From contig CAZZKE010000007.1 of NCBI GenBank assembly GCA_964655005.1, forward strand, positions 12,336-76,335: a stretch of 64,000 nucleotides of DNA, written 5' to 3'. Source of the DNA: CAZZKE01 sp964655005. GTDB lineage: Bacteria > Pseudomonadota > Alphaproteobacteria > Rhodospirillales > JABHCV01. Both the position numbers and the translations under genes were made by a program. The notes under the pieces were generated by a model that was given only the letters and a program-made list of their open reading frames with translations, made no database searches and was not told where the DNA came from. Position 1 is the stretch's first letter, and each line of letters starts with the position of its first letter. This document shows, in pieces, positions 42,373 to 50,116 of this stretch.

Positions 42373-43752
42373 TCAAGCCAAATCCGGGTTTTTATGACGG
42401 CGCACGAACTGTACGAAACGACTGGCCCAGGGATTGGCCCGAACGTCCCGCAAATGGGCGTAACAGGCAAGAAGATTATGCATTGTCAGCCCATCATGCC
42501 GGCCGTCGATGCCCTGTCCGCGCAGCACCCGATAAGCGTATACCGGTTGACCTTGCAGGTTTTCAAGGCTCGAATAATGAAATTCATGGGCCGGTATTTC
42601 ATCGACATTTTCCATTTTCGGCCATGGTCCCAGGCCGGTTTCCCGCAGGCGGACATAGCCGCGTCCCTGGGGCACGTCGTGCATGATGACGTCGCCCTGG
42701 ATAACACCGGCCATCTGCCGGGTTTCGCCATGCCAGGTCAGGCTGCGGGACAGATACATCAGGCCGCCGCATTCGGCATAGGTCGGCAGGCCGCCTTCGA
42801 TGGCCCGCCTGATGGCGTTGCGCATGGCATGATTGCCTTCAAGCAAATCCATTCTGGTTTCCGGGAAGCCGCCGCCGATGAACAGCCCGTCGATCGCCGG
42901 AAGTCCCGAATCGGAAGTCAGGTCGATGGCCAGCAATTTTGCGCCGGCGGCTTCAAGGGCGGCCAGATCGTCGGGATAGTAAAACCCGAAGGCGCTGTCA
43001 CGGGCGAAACCTATCGTTAAATCCGCCGCCTTCGCGCCGACAGGGGATCGAGATATAGGTTCTGGACGGTGCGCCGTTTTGGCAATTTCCGCAATGATAT
43101 CTATATCCACCTGGGCGGCGATCAGGTCACGGATCACCGCAATCTTGGCGTCGGCCTCGGGCGCTTCGTTGCTCGGCATCAGGCCTAAATGTCGCTCTTG
43201 TATTTGCAGCCGGGAATCGCGATGCACGGCGCCCAGCACCTTGGCGTCGGTATAGTGTTCTATGATGGCGCGCAGTTTTCCCTCGTGGCGGGTTCCCCCG
43301 ACCTTGTTCAGTATCACGCCGGTTATGTTCAGGCCGGGGTCGAACGCCTGATATCCCAGTATCAGCGGTGCTATTCCGCGGGTCATGCCCCTGGCGTCGA
43401 TGACCAGCACGATCGGCGCTTTCAGCAGGCCCGCCAGGGCCGCGTTGGAATTGCCGCCGTCCAGGTCCAGCCCGTCATAGAGCCCCTTGTTGGCTTCGAT
43501 CAGCGAGATATCGGCGGGGCCGTCGTGGCCGGCGAACGTGGCCAGGATTTCGGCCTCGCTCATGGTGTAATAGTCCAGATTAAAACAGGGCCGGCCGGTG
43601 GCCCGTGACAACCACATGGGGTCGATATAATCCGGTCCCTTCTTGAAGGTCTGCACGAACAGCCCACGCTGCGATAAAGCCGCCGCCAACCCGATGGACA
43701 CGGTGGTTTTTCCCGATGACTTGTGGGCCGCCGATATCAGCAGGTGCGCCAC
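42373..43752 (-). CDS. dsrN: DsrN, siroheme amidating (cobyrinate a,c-diamide synthase-like) enzyme
   Basis: 459 residues. N-terminal dethiobiotin-synthetase-like ATP domain with P-loop A-A-H-K-S-S-G-K-T-T, and C-terminal class I glutamine amidotransferase domain with nucleophile Cys in Y-A-E-C-G-G-L-M-Y-L. It is related to CbiA/CobB. In sulfur oxidisers DsrN amidates siroheme to the siro-amide found in reverse DsrAB. Context (dsr genes upstream, cobA and cbiX downstream) supports DsrN rather than cobalamin synthesis. It starts four bases after the TrpD-like gene stop. Confidence 0.9.
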   Translation of the reverse strand: MAHLLISAAHKSSGKTTVSIGLAAALSQRGLFVQTFKKGPDYIDPMWLSRATGRPCFNLDYYTMSEAEILATFAGHDGPADISLIEANKGLYDGLDLDGGNSNAALAGLLKAPIVLVIDARGMTRGIAPLILGYQAFDPGLNITGVILNKVGGTRHEGKLRAIIEHYTDAKVLGAVHRDSRLQIQERHLGLMPSNEAPEADAKIAVIRDLIAAQVDIDIIAEIAKTAHRPEPISRSPVGAKAADLTIGFARDSAFGFYYPDDLAALEAAGAKLLAIDLTSDSGLPAIDGLFIGGGFPETRMDLLEGNHAMRNAIRRAIEGGLPTYAECGGLMYLSRSLTWHGETRQMAGVIQGDVIMHDVPQGRGYVRLRETGLGPWPKMENVDEIPAHEFHYSSLENLQGQPVYAYRVLRGQGIDGRHDGLTMHNLLACYAHLRDVRANPWASRFVQFVRRHKNPDLA

Positions 43753-43756
43753 GGGA

Positions 43757-44749
43757 CTAAAACTTGTCCCTGTTACGTTGTCGCCACATCCGCCGCGCCT
43801 GATCCAGCGCCTGATCGGGATTGGCCGCCCGCCGCATCAGGCGCAGGACGATGGCCGCAGTGCCGGTCACGGCGGCGGCGGCGTAGGCGTCGTCTTCGCT
43901 GCCGTTCCATACCGATTTCAGGCGCGACAGGTCCATTTCCTCGTCGACCCTGACGTCTTCCTCGGGCAGCAGGGCCGGCCATTCCTCTTCGCTCGGGTTT
44001 CCTTCGTGCAGGTAGTATACCTGAAGCGGTTTTTGCGGGCGTCGTTCGGCCTCGCCGCCTTCGCCCTTGAACACCGCCATATGGGGTTGGCCCAGCAACC
44101 TGGCGGTGTCGCGATGGACGTCCCGGTAGTTGGGGTGGAACACGGTTTGCAATTCATGGGGGGCGGCGAAGGGATTTATCATGCGGCCAAAGGTGTTGAC
44201 CGGGGTGCGGAGGCCCAGCACCGGCTTCAGGTCGATTATGTCTTGCAGTCCGGGCGACAGCACGGCCAGCGGCAGGTAGGCGAAATTGCCGGTTTCGATA
44301 TGCCGGGCGGCTTCGGCCAGTGATCCGGCGATAGCGATATTTAAAAATTCCAGCGCCTGACGCGAATAGATGCGCCCCGGTGTATGGCCTTCGGTTCCCT
44401 GCATGAATATTCGCACGCCGTTATCGGCCAGCAGCAGGGCGGCCAGCAGATACCATGGAAGTTGCCGTTTCTTGCCCGAATAGGACGACCAGTCGAGATC
44501 GACCGGGGGCAGGGCGGCCGGTAGTTTCAGGCTATCGCGCACGGCGCGCACGAAACCCTCGCCTTCTTCCGGGACTTCCGTACGCATGCGCAGGATGCAC
44601 AGGAAGGCGCCCAGTTGCAGCGGTTCGATTTCGCCCCGCAGGATATGGCTCGCGGCCTCGTACATTTCCTCGGCCGTTAACGGGCGGGACAGGTTCGGTC
44701 CCTTGCCGATAATGCGGACGTATTTGGCGAACGGGTGTTCTTCGGTCAT
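43757..44749 (-). CDS. TrpD-like glycosyl/phosphoribosyltransferase-family protein (TrpD2/YbiB-like)
   Basis: 330 residues. The fold is that of anthranilate phosphoribosyltransferase: N-terminal helices with L-x-x-E-E-M-Y-E-A-A-S-H-I-L-R-G-E-I-E-P-L-Q-L-G-A-F-L, then the alpha/beta domain with N-P-F-A-A-P. The glycine-rich PRPP loop (G-T-G-G-D-G in TrpD at 14992) is absent, replaced by S-Y-S-G-K-K-R-Q-L-P-W, so it is not an anthranilate enzyme. The E. coli relative YbiB binds nucleic acid; the role here is unknown. Start ATG 44749 overlaps the amidotransferase stop (ATGA). Confidence 0.8.
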   Translation of the reverse strand: MTEEHPFAKYVRIIGKGPNLSRPLTAEEMYEAASHILRGEIEPLQLGAFLCILRMRTEVPEEGEGFVRAVRDSLKLPAALPPVDLDWSSYSGKKRQLPWYLLAALLLADNGVRIFMQGTEGHTPGRIYSRQALEFLNIAIAGSLAEAARHIETGNFAYLPLAVLSPGLQDIIDLKPVLGLRTPVNTFGRMINPFAAPHELQTVFHPNYRDVHRDTARLLGQPHMAVFKGEGGEAERRPQKPLQVYYLHEGNPSEEEWPALLPEEDVRVDEEMDLSRLKSVWNGSEDDAYAAAAVTGTAAIVLRLMRRAANPDQALDQARRMWRQRNRDKF

Positions 44750-45558
44750 TTTTGGTTCACGGATTGGGAAATCGGGGCGCGTTGGCGCAGCCTCATTTCC
44801 TTGATAAGCGGTCCGCCTTCCCGGCCGTTGCCGATTATGGCATGACCCTTGGGCACCGCCTGCCAGTCGTGTTTGCCTTCGTCCAAGGGTTCCGACACGA
44901 TCAGCAGACAATCTTTTTCCTGGCAGTGATACAGGCTGGGCGCCAGATCGTCGCTACTGTAGCGGAAGGCGTAAATATCGTCGCCATCGGCGAAGGCGGC
45001 GGTAAAGCGCAGCGGTTCGCTGATTGCGGCCTGTTCCATAATATCCAGGATATCATCAATGGTGGCGCAGATGGCGCCGAAGGGGTCTTCGTTGAGGCCC
45101 TTGCCGCAGGCGGCCAGGAACAGCGCCTCGCTGTCGGTGGTGCCGATCCGTTCGCAATAAAGGTTGTCGGGGATCAGGGATTCCAGGCGGCGTCGCACCA
45201 GGGGGTAGGATCCGACCTGACCATTGTGCATGAACATCCAGCGCCCCTGCACGAAGGGGTGGCAGTTGGAGCGATTGGTGGCGGTGCCGGTTGAGGCGCG
45301 AACATGGGAGAAAAACATCGGCGAGCGGATTTGCCGTGACAGGCTGCGCAGGTTTTCATCGTTCCAGGCAGGCAGGATATCCCGATAATGGCCGGGTTCC
45401 TTGCGATGGGCGTACCAGCCGAAACCGAATCCGTCGCCATTGGTTTCGGCCTTGGATTCACTGGCATGCAGACTTTGCGCCAACAGTGAATTTTTCGGCT
45501 CGGCGATTAATTCCTCCAGGAAAATCGGCTCTCCGCTATAAGCGATCCATCGGCACAT
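44746..45558 (-). CDS. Class II glutamine amidotransferase (YafJ/EgtC-like)
   Basis: 270 residues beginning M-C-R-W-I-A-Y-S-G, so Cys2 becomes the N-terminal nucleophile after Met removal. The N-terminal-nucleophile glutaminase fold continues with N-G-D-G-F-G-F-G-W-Y, S-H-V-R-A-S-T-G (Arg for the glutamine carboxylate), N-C-H-P-F and F-M-H-N-G-Q-V. No synthase domain is attached, so it should release ammonia for, or hydrolyse, a gamma-glutamyl compound of unknown identity. GGAG seven bases before ATG 45558 sets the start. Lodged between dsrP and the TrpD-like gene. Confidence 0.88.
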   Translation of the reverse strand: MCRWIAYSGEPIFLEELIAEPKNSLLAQSLHASESKAETNGDGFGFGWYAHRKEPGHYRDILPAWNDENLRSLSRQIRSPMFFSHVRASTGTATNRSNCHPFVQGRWMFMHNGQVGSYPLVRRRLESLIPDNLYCERIGTTDSEALFLAACGKGLNEDPFGAICATIDDILDIMEQAAISEPLRFTAAFADGDDIYAFRYSSDDLAPSLYHCQEKDCLLIVSEPLDEGKHDWQAVPKGHAIIGNGREGGPLIKEMRLRQRAPISQSVNQK

Positions 45559-45577
45559 GGGTTGTCTCCGCAACGGG

Positions 45578-46822
45578 TTACGCCGGTTCGCTGGCCTCGT
45601 CCTCATCGGTTTTCGGCGCCACATAGTGCGGATCAATATCGGCATCGGCCAAAGATTCGGCCAGGAACGGCAGCGCCTTGATCGCGACGGTCACTATCAG
45701 CAAGGCGACGGCGACGCCGCCCAGGCCCAGAACCACTTCCGGCAGACTAGGCGAATAGGCGTTGATCTGGCCATCGAAAAACGAACTGCTGACCTCGTAA
45801 CCTGGGAAAATCACCAGCGGAAAGGCCTGACCGCCGACGATGATGATATATATCTGGATCAGGCCGCCGACAATTATCATCGCCGCCGCCAGTCCGGTCA
45901 TGGAACGGTCCTTGGCGGTCACCGGATGATACAGCAAAGCCAGCGGGGCCAGGCCGCCGATAAGAATCTGGCCGATCCAGAACAGGCCGGTATAAAGACC
46001 GCCGCCGACCAGGATGAAATTCTCGACACCGCTGTGTTCGCTGGCGTACAGGTTGGTCAGGTGCTTTACGGTAACGAAGTACAATACGCCGGCCACGAAC
46101 ACGCCGAGCAGATTACGCAGTTTCGCCATCACCGCGTCGCCCAGCGGCCTGCCGGTTCCCTTGCTGATGGCCATCAGCAGCAAAATGAAAATGGCCAGGC
46201 CGAATGAAAATGACATGACGATAAACATCGGCGCCATGATTGCCGCATCGTAGGCCTGGCGGGAAACCAGAAAGCCGAATATCGAACCGGTGCCGGTTGT
46301 CAGGGCCAGCCGCCAGATGAAAGCGGCGAGGCCGGCCAGGCGGGTGTGACGGTTCATCCGCCGTTCCATCATCATCCACAGATAAACGCCGACGACGACG
46401 AAAAATCCGGTGTAGAGATAGATATTCCAGGCGAAGATGGATTTGAAATTGTACTTGGTCATGGCCACGATCAGCCGGTCGGGACGGCCCAGATCAAGCA
46501 CCAGAACCATCAGTCCGCCGGCCAGCAAGGCCAGTGCCAGCAGGGCGGACAGGCGGGCCAGCGGCTTGTACATGGGGCGTCCGAATACCGACGAGATTGA
46601 TGCCACGTTAAGCGCCCCGGATGCCGAGACGATCAGGAATACCGCGAACACATGGGGCATGCCCCAGACGATCTGATTGGTCATGCCGGTAACGTAATGG
46701 CCATTATATTCCATATACCAGGCGGCGCCGAGGGCGGCGGCGGCGAATATCGCCAGCCATCCGAGCAGGGCATAATAGCCGGTGGATTTTCCGCTAATCT
46801 GGGTGAAGGTGATTTGCTTCAT
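45578..46822 (-). CDS. dsrP: DsrP, NrfD-type membrane subunit of DsrMKJOP
   Basis: 414 residues with about ten membrane helices, NrfD/PsrC family. It holds the quinone-interacting site of the DsrMKJOP complex, which links periplasmic and cytoplasmic electron carriers to the menaquinone or ubiquinone pool. Typical features are the conserved D-L-G-R-P-D-R after helix 3 and the long final tail. It starts 18 bases after dsrO and ends 19 bases before the amidotransferase gene. Confidence 0.93.
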   Translation of the reverse strand: MKQITFTQISGKSTGYYALLGWLAIFAAAALGAAWYMEYNGHYVTGMTNQIVWGMPHVFAVFLIVSASGALNVASISSVFGRPMYKPLARLSALLALALLAGGLMVLVLDLGRPDRLIVAMTKYNFKSIFAWNIYLYTGFFVVVGVYLWMMMERRMNRHTRLAGLAAFIWRLALTTGTGSIFGFLVSRQAYDAAIMAPMFIVMSFSFGLAIFILLLMAISKGTGRPLGDAVMAKLRNLLGVFVAGVLYFVTVKHLTNLYASEHSGVENFILVGGGLYTGLFWIGQILIGGLAPLALLYHPVTAKDRSMTGLAAAMIIVGGLIQIYIIIVGGQAFPLVIFPGYEVSSSFFDGQINAYSPSLPEVVLGLGGVAVALLIVTVAIKALPFLAESLADADIDPHYVAPKTDEDEASEPA

Positions 46823-46840
46823 AATACTGTCGTCCTCGCC

Positions 46841-47587
46841 TCACAGGCCCTGATAGTAAACACCGGGAGCCAACCCCAGATCGGCACGTAAACGGGTCGT
46901 GACACGTTTCGATAATTCTTTGGCGATGGCGCTTTCCGGATCGTTCAGATCGCCGAACGTCATGGCGCTGTGACCGGCTATTTCGGTGCAGGCCTCGACG
47001 CAGGCAGGGATGCGGCCAACATCGATGCGATGAACGCACAACGTACATGATTCCACCACCCCCTTGCCGCGTGGCATGTATGGTTTTTGGCCGGTGATTT
47101 TTTCATGGACGAAAGACCGCGCCTTGTAGGGGCAGGCCATCATGCAATAGCGGCAGCCTATACAAATATGCTTATCTACCAGAACGATGCCGTCGGCCCG
47201 CCGGAAGGAGGCGCCGGTCGGGCAGACATCCACACATGCCGGGTTTTCGCAGTGCTGGCACATTACCGGCAGGGAATGGGTCGCCCCGGTTTTATTATCT
47301 TTCAGATTAACCTTCCTGATCCATTGCGGGTCGGTCTGCGGACGGCCATGCCCCTGCCAGCCCTGTTCGGTACGGCAGGCGATAACGCATTCCTCGCAAC
47401 CGGCGTCGCACTTGTTTGAATCAATCAGCAGCCCCCAACGGTTTTTAGATGTGGCCGGGCCGGTGGCGCCCGTGGCCGGGGTGGTGGAAATCAGGGTTAC
47501 TCCGGCGGCGATGGTGACGCCGGCCAGCGCCCCGGCGCCGGTCAGCAGGGCGCGCCTGGAAGGGGTGAATTCGGATGACCCGTTCAT
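46841..47587 (-). CDS. dsrO: DsrO, periplasmic iron-sulfur subunit of DsrMKJOP
   Basis: 248 residues. A twin-arginine signal (T-P-S-R-R-A-L-L-T-G-A-G, residues 8-19) predicts export of the folded protein. Four [4Fe-4S] sites are readable: C-D-A-G-C-E-E-C-V-I-A-C, C-Q-H-C-E-N-P-A-C-V-D-V-C-P, C-I-G-C-R-Y-C-M-M-A-C-P and C-T-L-C-V-H-R...C-V-E-A-C. It passes electrons between DsrJ and DsrP. Its ATG overlaps the dsrJ stop (ATGA). Confidence 0.93.
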   Translation of the reverse strand: MNGSSEFTPSRRALLTGAGALAGVTIAAGVTLISTTPATGATGPATSKNRWGLLIDSNKCDAGCEECVIACRTEQGWQGHGRPQTDPQWIRKVNLKDNKTGATHSLPVMCQHCENPACVDVCPTGASFRRADGIVLVDKHICIGCRYCMMACPYKARSFVHEKITGQKPYMPRGKGVVESCTLCVHRIDVGRIPACVEACTEIAGHSAMTFGDLNDPESAIAKELSKRVTTRLRADLGLAPGVYYQGL

Positions 47588-48117
47588 TGGGAGTATTCCT
47601 TTTGCTTCTTTTCGGGAACCAGTCCCGCAAATACGCCGGCGCTAAGATGGGACACGATCATCTGTTGCAACCCGGCGGTATCGTTTTCCGGAATTTTCGA
47701 GGCGGCGCTGTTTTGTTGCAGCGGCAGTTCCGGATTGTGACATTCGAAGCAGTCTATTTTAACGGCGGCGTATTCATGGCACTGGGCGCAGAAAGGTTCC
47801 ACGGTGCGCACCTTCTTGTCCTTTGCCGCAGGGTCAACCGTGGCGTGGCATTCGGTGCATCCCTTCAGACTGTATTTATTGCCGCGAATGCCCTGTCGCA
47901 TGGTTTCATCCCGCTGGTGGATCAGGAAGTTCATGTGTTCCCGTCGCATGACATCGACCGGTTCGACGCACTGTTCGCCCTTGACCGCCTTCGGCACCGA
48001 CGGCAGCGGTACACCGCTTTCCTGGGCGCATGCTTGCTCGGGTGCGGTCATCGACACCATCATCACCGGTAGCGCGACCGCGAACGCCGCCATTAACTTC
48101 ATGACATGCTTGTTCAA
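47584..48117 (-). CDS. dsrJ: DsrJ, periplasmic triheme cytochrome c
   Basis: 177 residues with a signal sequence (1-31) that may remain as an anchor. Three heme c motifs: C-T-E-C-H (87-91), C-A-Q-C-H (110-114) and C-F-E-C-H (123-127). Cys50 in E-Q-C-V-E-P-V-D-V-M-R-R-E-H-M corresponds to the unusual Cys ligand of one DsrJ heme in Allochromatium. Start at TTG 48117, eight bases after an AGGGAA. The three-heme count and the Cys make the DsrJ call specific. Confidence 0.93.
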   Translation of the reverse strand: MNKHVMKLMAAFAVALPVMMVSMTAPEQACAQESGVPLPSVPKAVKGEQCVEPVDVMRREHMNFLIHQRDETMRQGIRGNKYSLKGCTECHATVDPAAKDKKVRTVEPFCAQCHEYAAVKIDCFECHNPELPLQQNSAASKIPENDTAGLQQMIVSHLSAGVFAGLVPEKKQKEYSQ

Positions 48118-48147
48118 AACTGCGTTTCCCTTGTCAATATCATTGGC

Positions 48148-50082
48148 CTATTCACCCAACCCCATCTGGATATATCCGGTCGGGCAGACATCCATGCAGA
48201 TGTGGCAGCCGATACATTTTGCATAGTCGGTTTCCACATATCGTCCGATTGTCACCCGGTCTCTCTTGACCCGGTGAACGGCGCCCTGCGGGCAATAGAT
48301 AATGCAGTTGTCGCATTCGAAGCACATGCCGCAACTCATGCAACGTCCGGCCTCGTCTACGGCTTGCTGTTCGGCGAACCCGGTGAAGCGCTCTTCGAAG
48401 TTGCCCAGAATATTGTTGGCCGAAACGTGCACCTCGGAGCGCCTGTTCATGGGTTCAAAATCGAAATGGCCGAGGTATAATTTGTCACAGGTGACTATCT
48501 CGGCGAACGCCCGGTCTTCGTAATTGTGGACGGCGAAGTCGGCGCTGTCGGTGCCCAGAACCGGGTTGTGATCGTATGGTTGTGGTTCCAGATGATGGTT
48601 CCGCAATTCTTCCAGCAAATTAAAGTGGTGGGCATCGATTTTTGGACGGGCACCGATTTCCGAATCTGCAAGATACTGATCTATGCCCTCGACGGCGATC
48701 GAGGCGTGACCGATGGCGGTGGTCAGCAGGTGCGGCTTGATGGCGTCACCGCCGACGAAATGCCCAGGCTTGCCCTTGACCTGATAAACCTTGTCGGCGT
48801 CGATCTGGCCCCAGCCGTTGTCGAAGTCATCGAAGCCTGCAAAATCCGACGACTGGCCGGTGGCGGCGACGATAAGCGAGCATTCGATTTCAAATTCCTC
48901 GCCCTCGCGTGGTGTCATTTCGCCGTCTTTCCAATCGACCGGCTGCACCCGCAGCGCCGTGGCGCGGCCATCCTCGCCGACAATGACTTCCAGCGGCATC
49001 AGGCTTTCATGAATTTCGGCGCCCTCGGCAATTACCGAATCCAGTTCGTGCCGGGTCGCCGGGGCCTTGCTGATAGGTCGGCGATAGACGACCCAGACAT
49101 CACCGCCTTGACGGCTGGCGGCAGAGGCCACATCATGGACCGTATAGCCAAGGATGGCCGATTCCGGATGATCATTTATCGAACTGTTTTCAATGTTGCC
49201 GATGCGCCGGGCCACGGCGGCGACATCCATGGCGGTATCGCCGGCACCGACGACCAGCACCCGACCGCTTAAATGTTGCAGCCGTCCCTCGTTGAAAGCC
49301 GTCAGAAACGAAATGCCGTCCACGCAGTTGGGCGCCTCGGCGCCGGGCACCGGCAGGGGCTTGCCGACGGTCGCGCCGATAGCCCAGAAAATGGCGTCAT
49401 AGTCGGTTTCCAGATCGGCCACGGAAATGTCCGTGCCGACGCGGGTATTCAGGCGCACCTCGACCCCCATGTCGATGATCCGCTTGATCTCGCCCTCAAG
49501 CACATCGCGCGGGGTGCGATAACCGGGTATGCCGAAACACATCATGCCGCCCAGTTCCTTGTAGGATTCGAAAATGGTGCAGGCGTGGCCTTTCAGGCGC
49601 AAAAAATAGGCTGCCGCCAGACCGGCCGGACCACCACCGACGATGGCCACTTTTTTGCCGGTTTCGGTTTCCGGCCTGGCGAACTTGAGCCCGTGTTGCA
49701 AGGCCCAGTCACCGGCAAACTGTTCGATGGCGTTGATGCCGACCTGTTCATCGACCTCGTTGCGGTTGCAGCCGTCCTGACACGGCGCCGGACAGACCCG
49801 GCCCATGACGGCGGGGAATGGGTTGGACATGACCATGCGGCGGAAGGCGTATTCCTGCCATGGCTCTTCGTTTTGCGGTTTGTCGAGGCCGCGGGTGATG
49901 GTCAGCCAGCCGCGAATATCGTGGCCCGAGGGGCACGAACCCTGGCACGGCGGCGTCTTGTGGACATAGGTCGGACACTTGTAGGACTCGCCGGATTGGA
50001 TAAAATCCTCGTCCCACGCCAGATGATCGGAATCGCCATCCTTGTAGCGTCTGAAAGTCAGCACCTTTTCTACCTTCGCCAT
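48148..50082 (-). CDS. dsrL: DsrL paralogue 2: iron-sulfur flavoprotein NAD(P)H oxidoreductase
   Basis: 644 residues, GltD/NfnB-like. N-terminal cluster cysteines C36, C46, C50, C97, C101, C105; FAD loop G-G-G-P-A-G (149-154); a second dinucleotide loop G-A-G-D-T-A (279-284). Two C-terminal [4Fe-4S] motifs are C-M-S-C-G-M-C-F-E-C-D-N-C and C-I-G-C-H-I-C-M-D-V-C-P. After the second Rossmann strand it reads V-W-V-V-Y-R-R-P (329-336). This Y-R-R is the type of signature that binds the NADP phosphate in GltD-like enzymes, and it is absent in the neighbouring copy. It should exchange electrons between NAD(P)H and DsrAB or DsrC. It lies 34 bases downstream of copy 1, an old tandem duplicate. Confidence 0.9.
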   Translation of the reverse strand: MAKVEKVLTFRRYKDGDSDHLAWDEDFIQSGESYKCPTYVHKTPPCQGSCPSGHDIRGWLTITRGLDKPQNEEPWQEYAFRRMVMSNPFPAVMGRVCPAPCQDGCNRNEVDEQVGINAIEQFAGDWALQHGLKFARPETETGKKVAIVGGGPAGLAAAYFLRLKGHACTIFESYKELGGMMCFGIPGYRTPRDVLEGEIKRIIDMGVEVRLNTRVGTDISVADLETDYDAIFWAIGATVGKPLPVPGAEAPNCVDGISFLTAFNEGRLQHLSGRVLVVGAGDTAMDVAAVARRIGNIENSSINDHPESAILGYTVHDVASAASRQGGDVWVVYRRPISKAPATRHELDSVIAEGAEIHESLMPLEVIVGEDGRATALRVQPVDWKDGEMTPREGEEFEIECSLIVAATGQSSDFAGFDDFDNGWGQIDADKVYQVKGKPGHFVGGDAIKPHLLTTAIGHASIAVEGIDQYLADSEIGARPKIDAHHFNLLEELRNHHLEPQPYDHNPVLGTDSADFAVHNYEDRAFAEIVTCDKLYLGHFDFEPMNRRSEVHVSANNILGNFEERFTGFAEQQAVDEAGRCMSCGMCFECDNCIIYCPQGAVHRVKRDRVTIGRYVETDYAKCIGCHICMDVCPTGYIQMGLGE

Positions 50083-50116
50083 CGCCCCAATTGCTCCCCT
50101 GTTTGTTTTTGTTCAA

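Noticed and set aside
42373..43752. Calling this gene cobB/cbiA of cobalamin synthesis
   Set aside because: No other corrin-ring genes are nearby and it sits in a dsr operon with siroheme genes; DsrN fits better, although the sequence alone cannot exclude CbiA activity.
43757..44749. Calling this gene a second anthranilate phosphoribosyltransferase
   Set aside because: The PRPP loop and N-I-S-T motif that trpD (14992-16023) keeps are missing, so enzymatic identity with TrpD is not supported.
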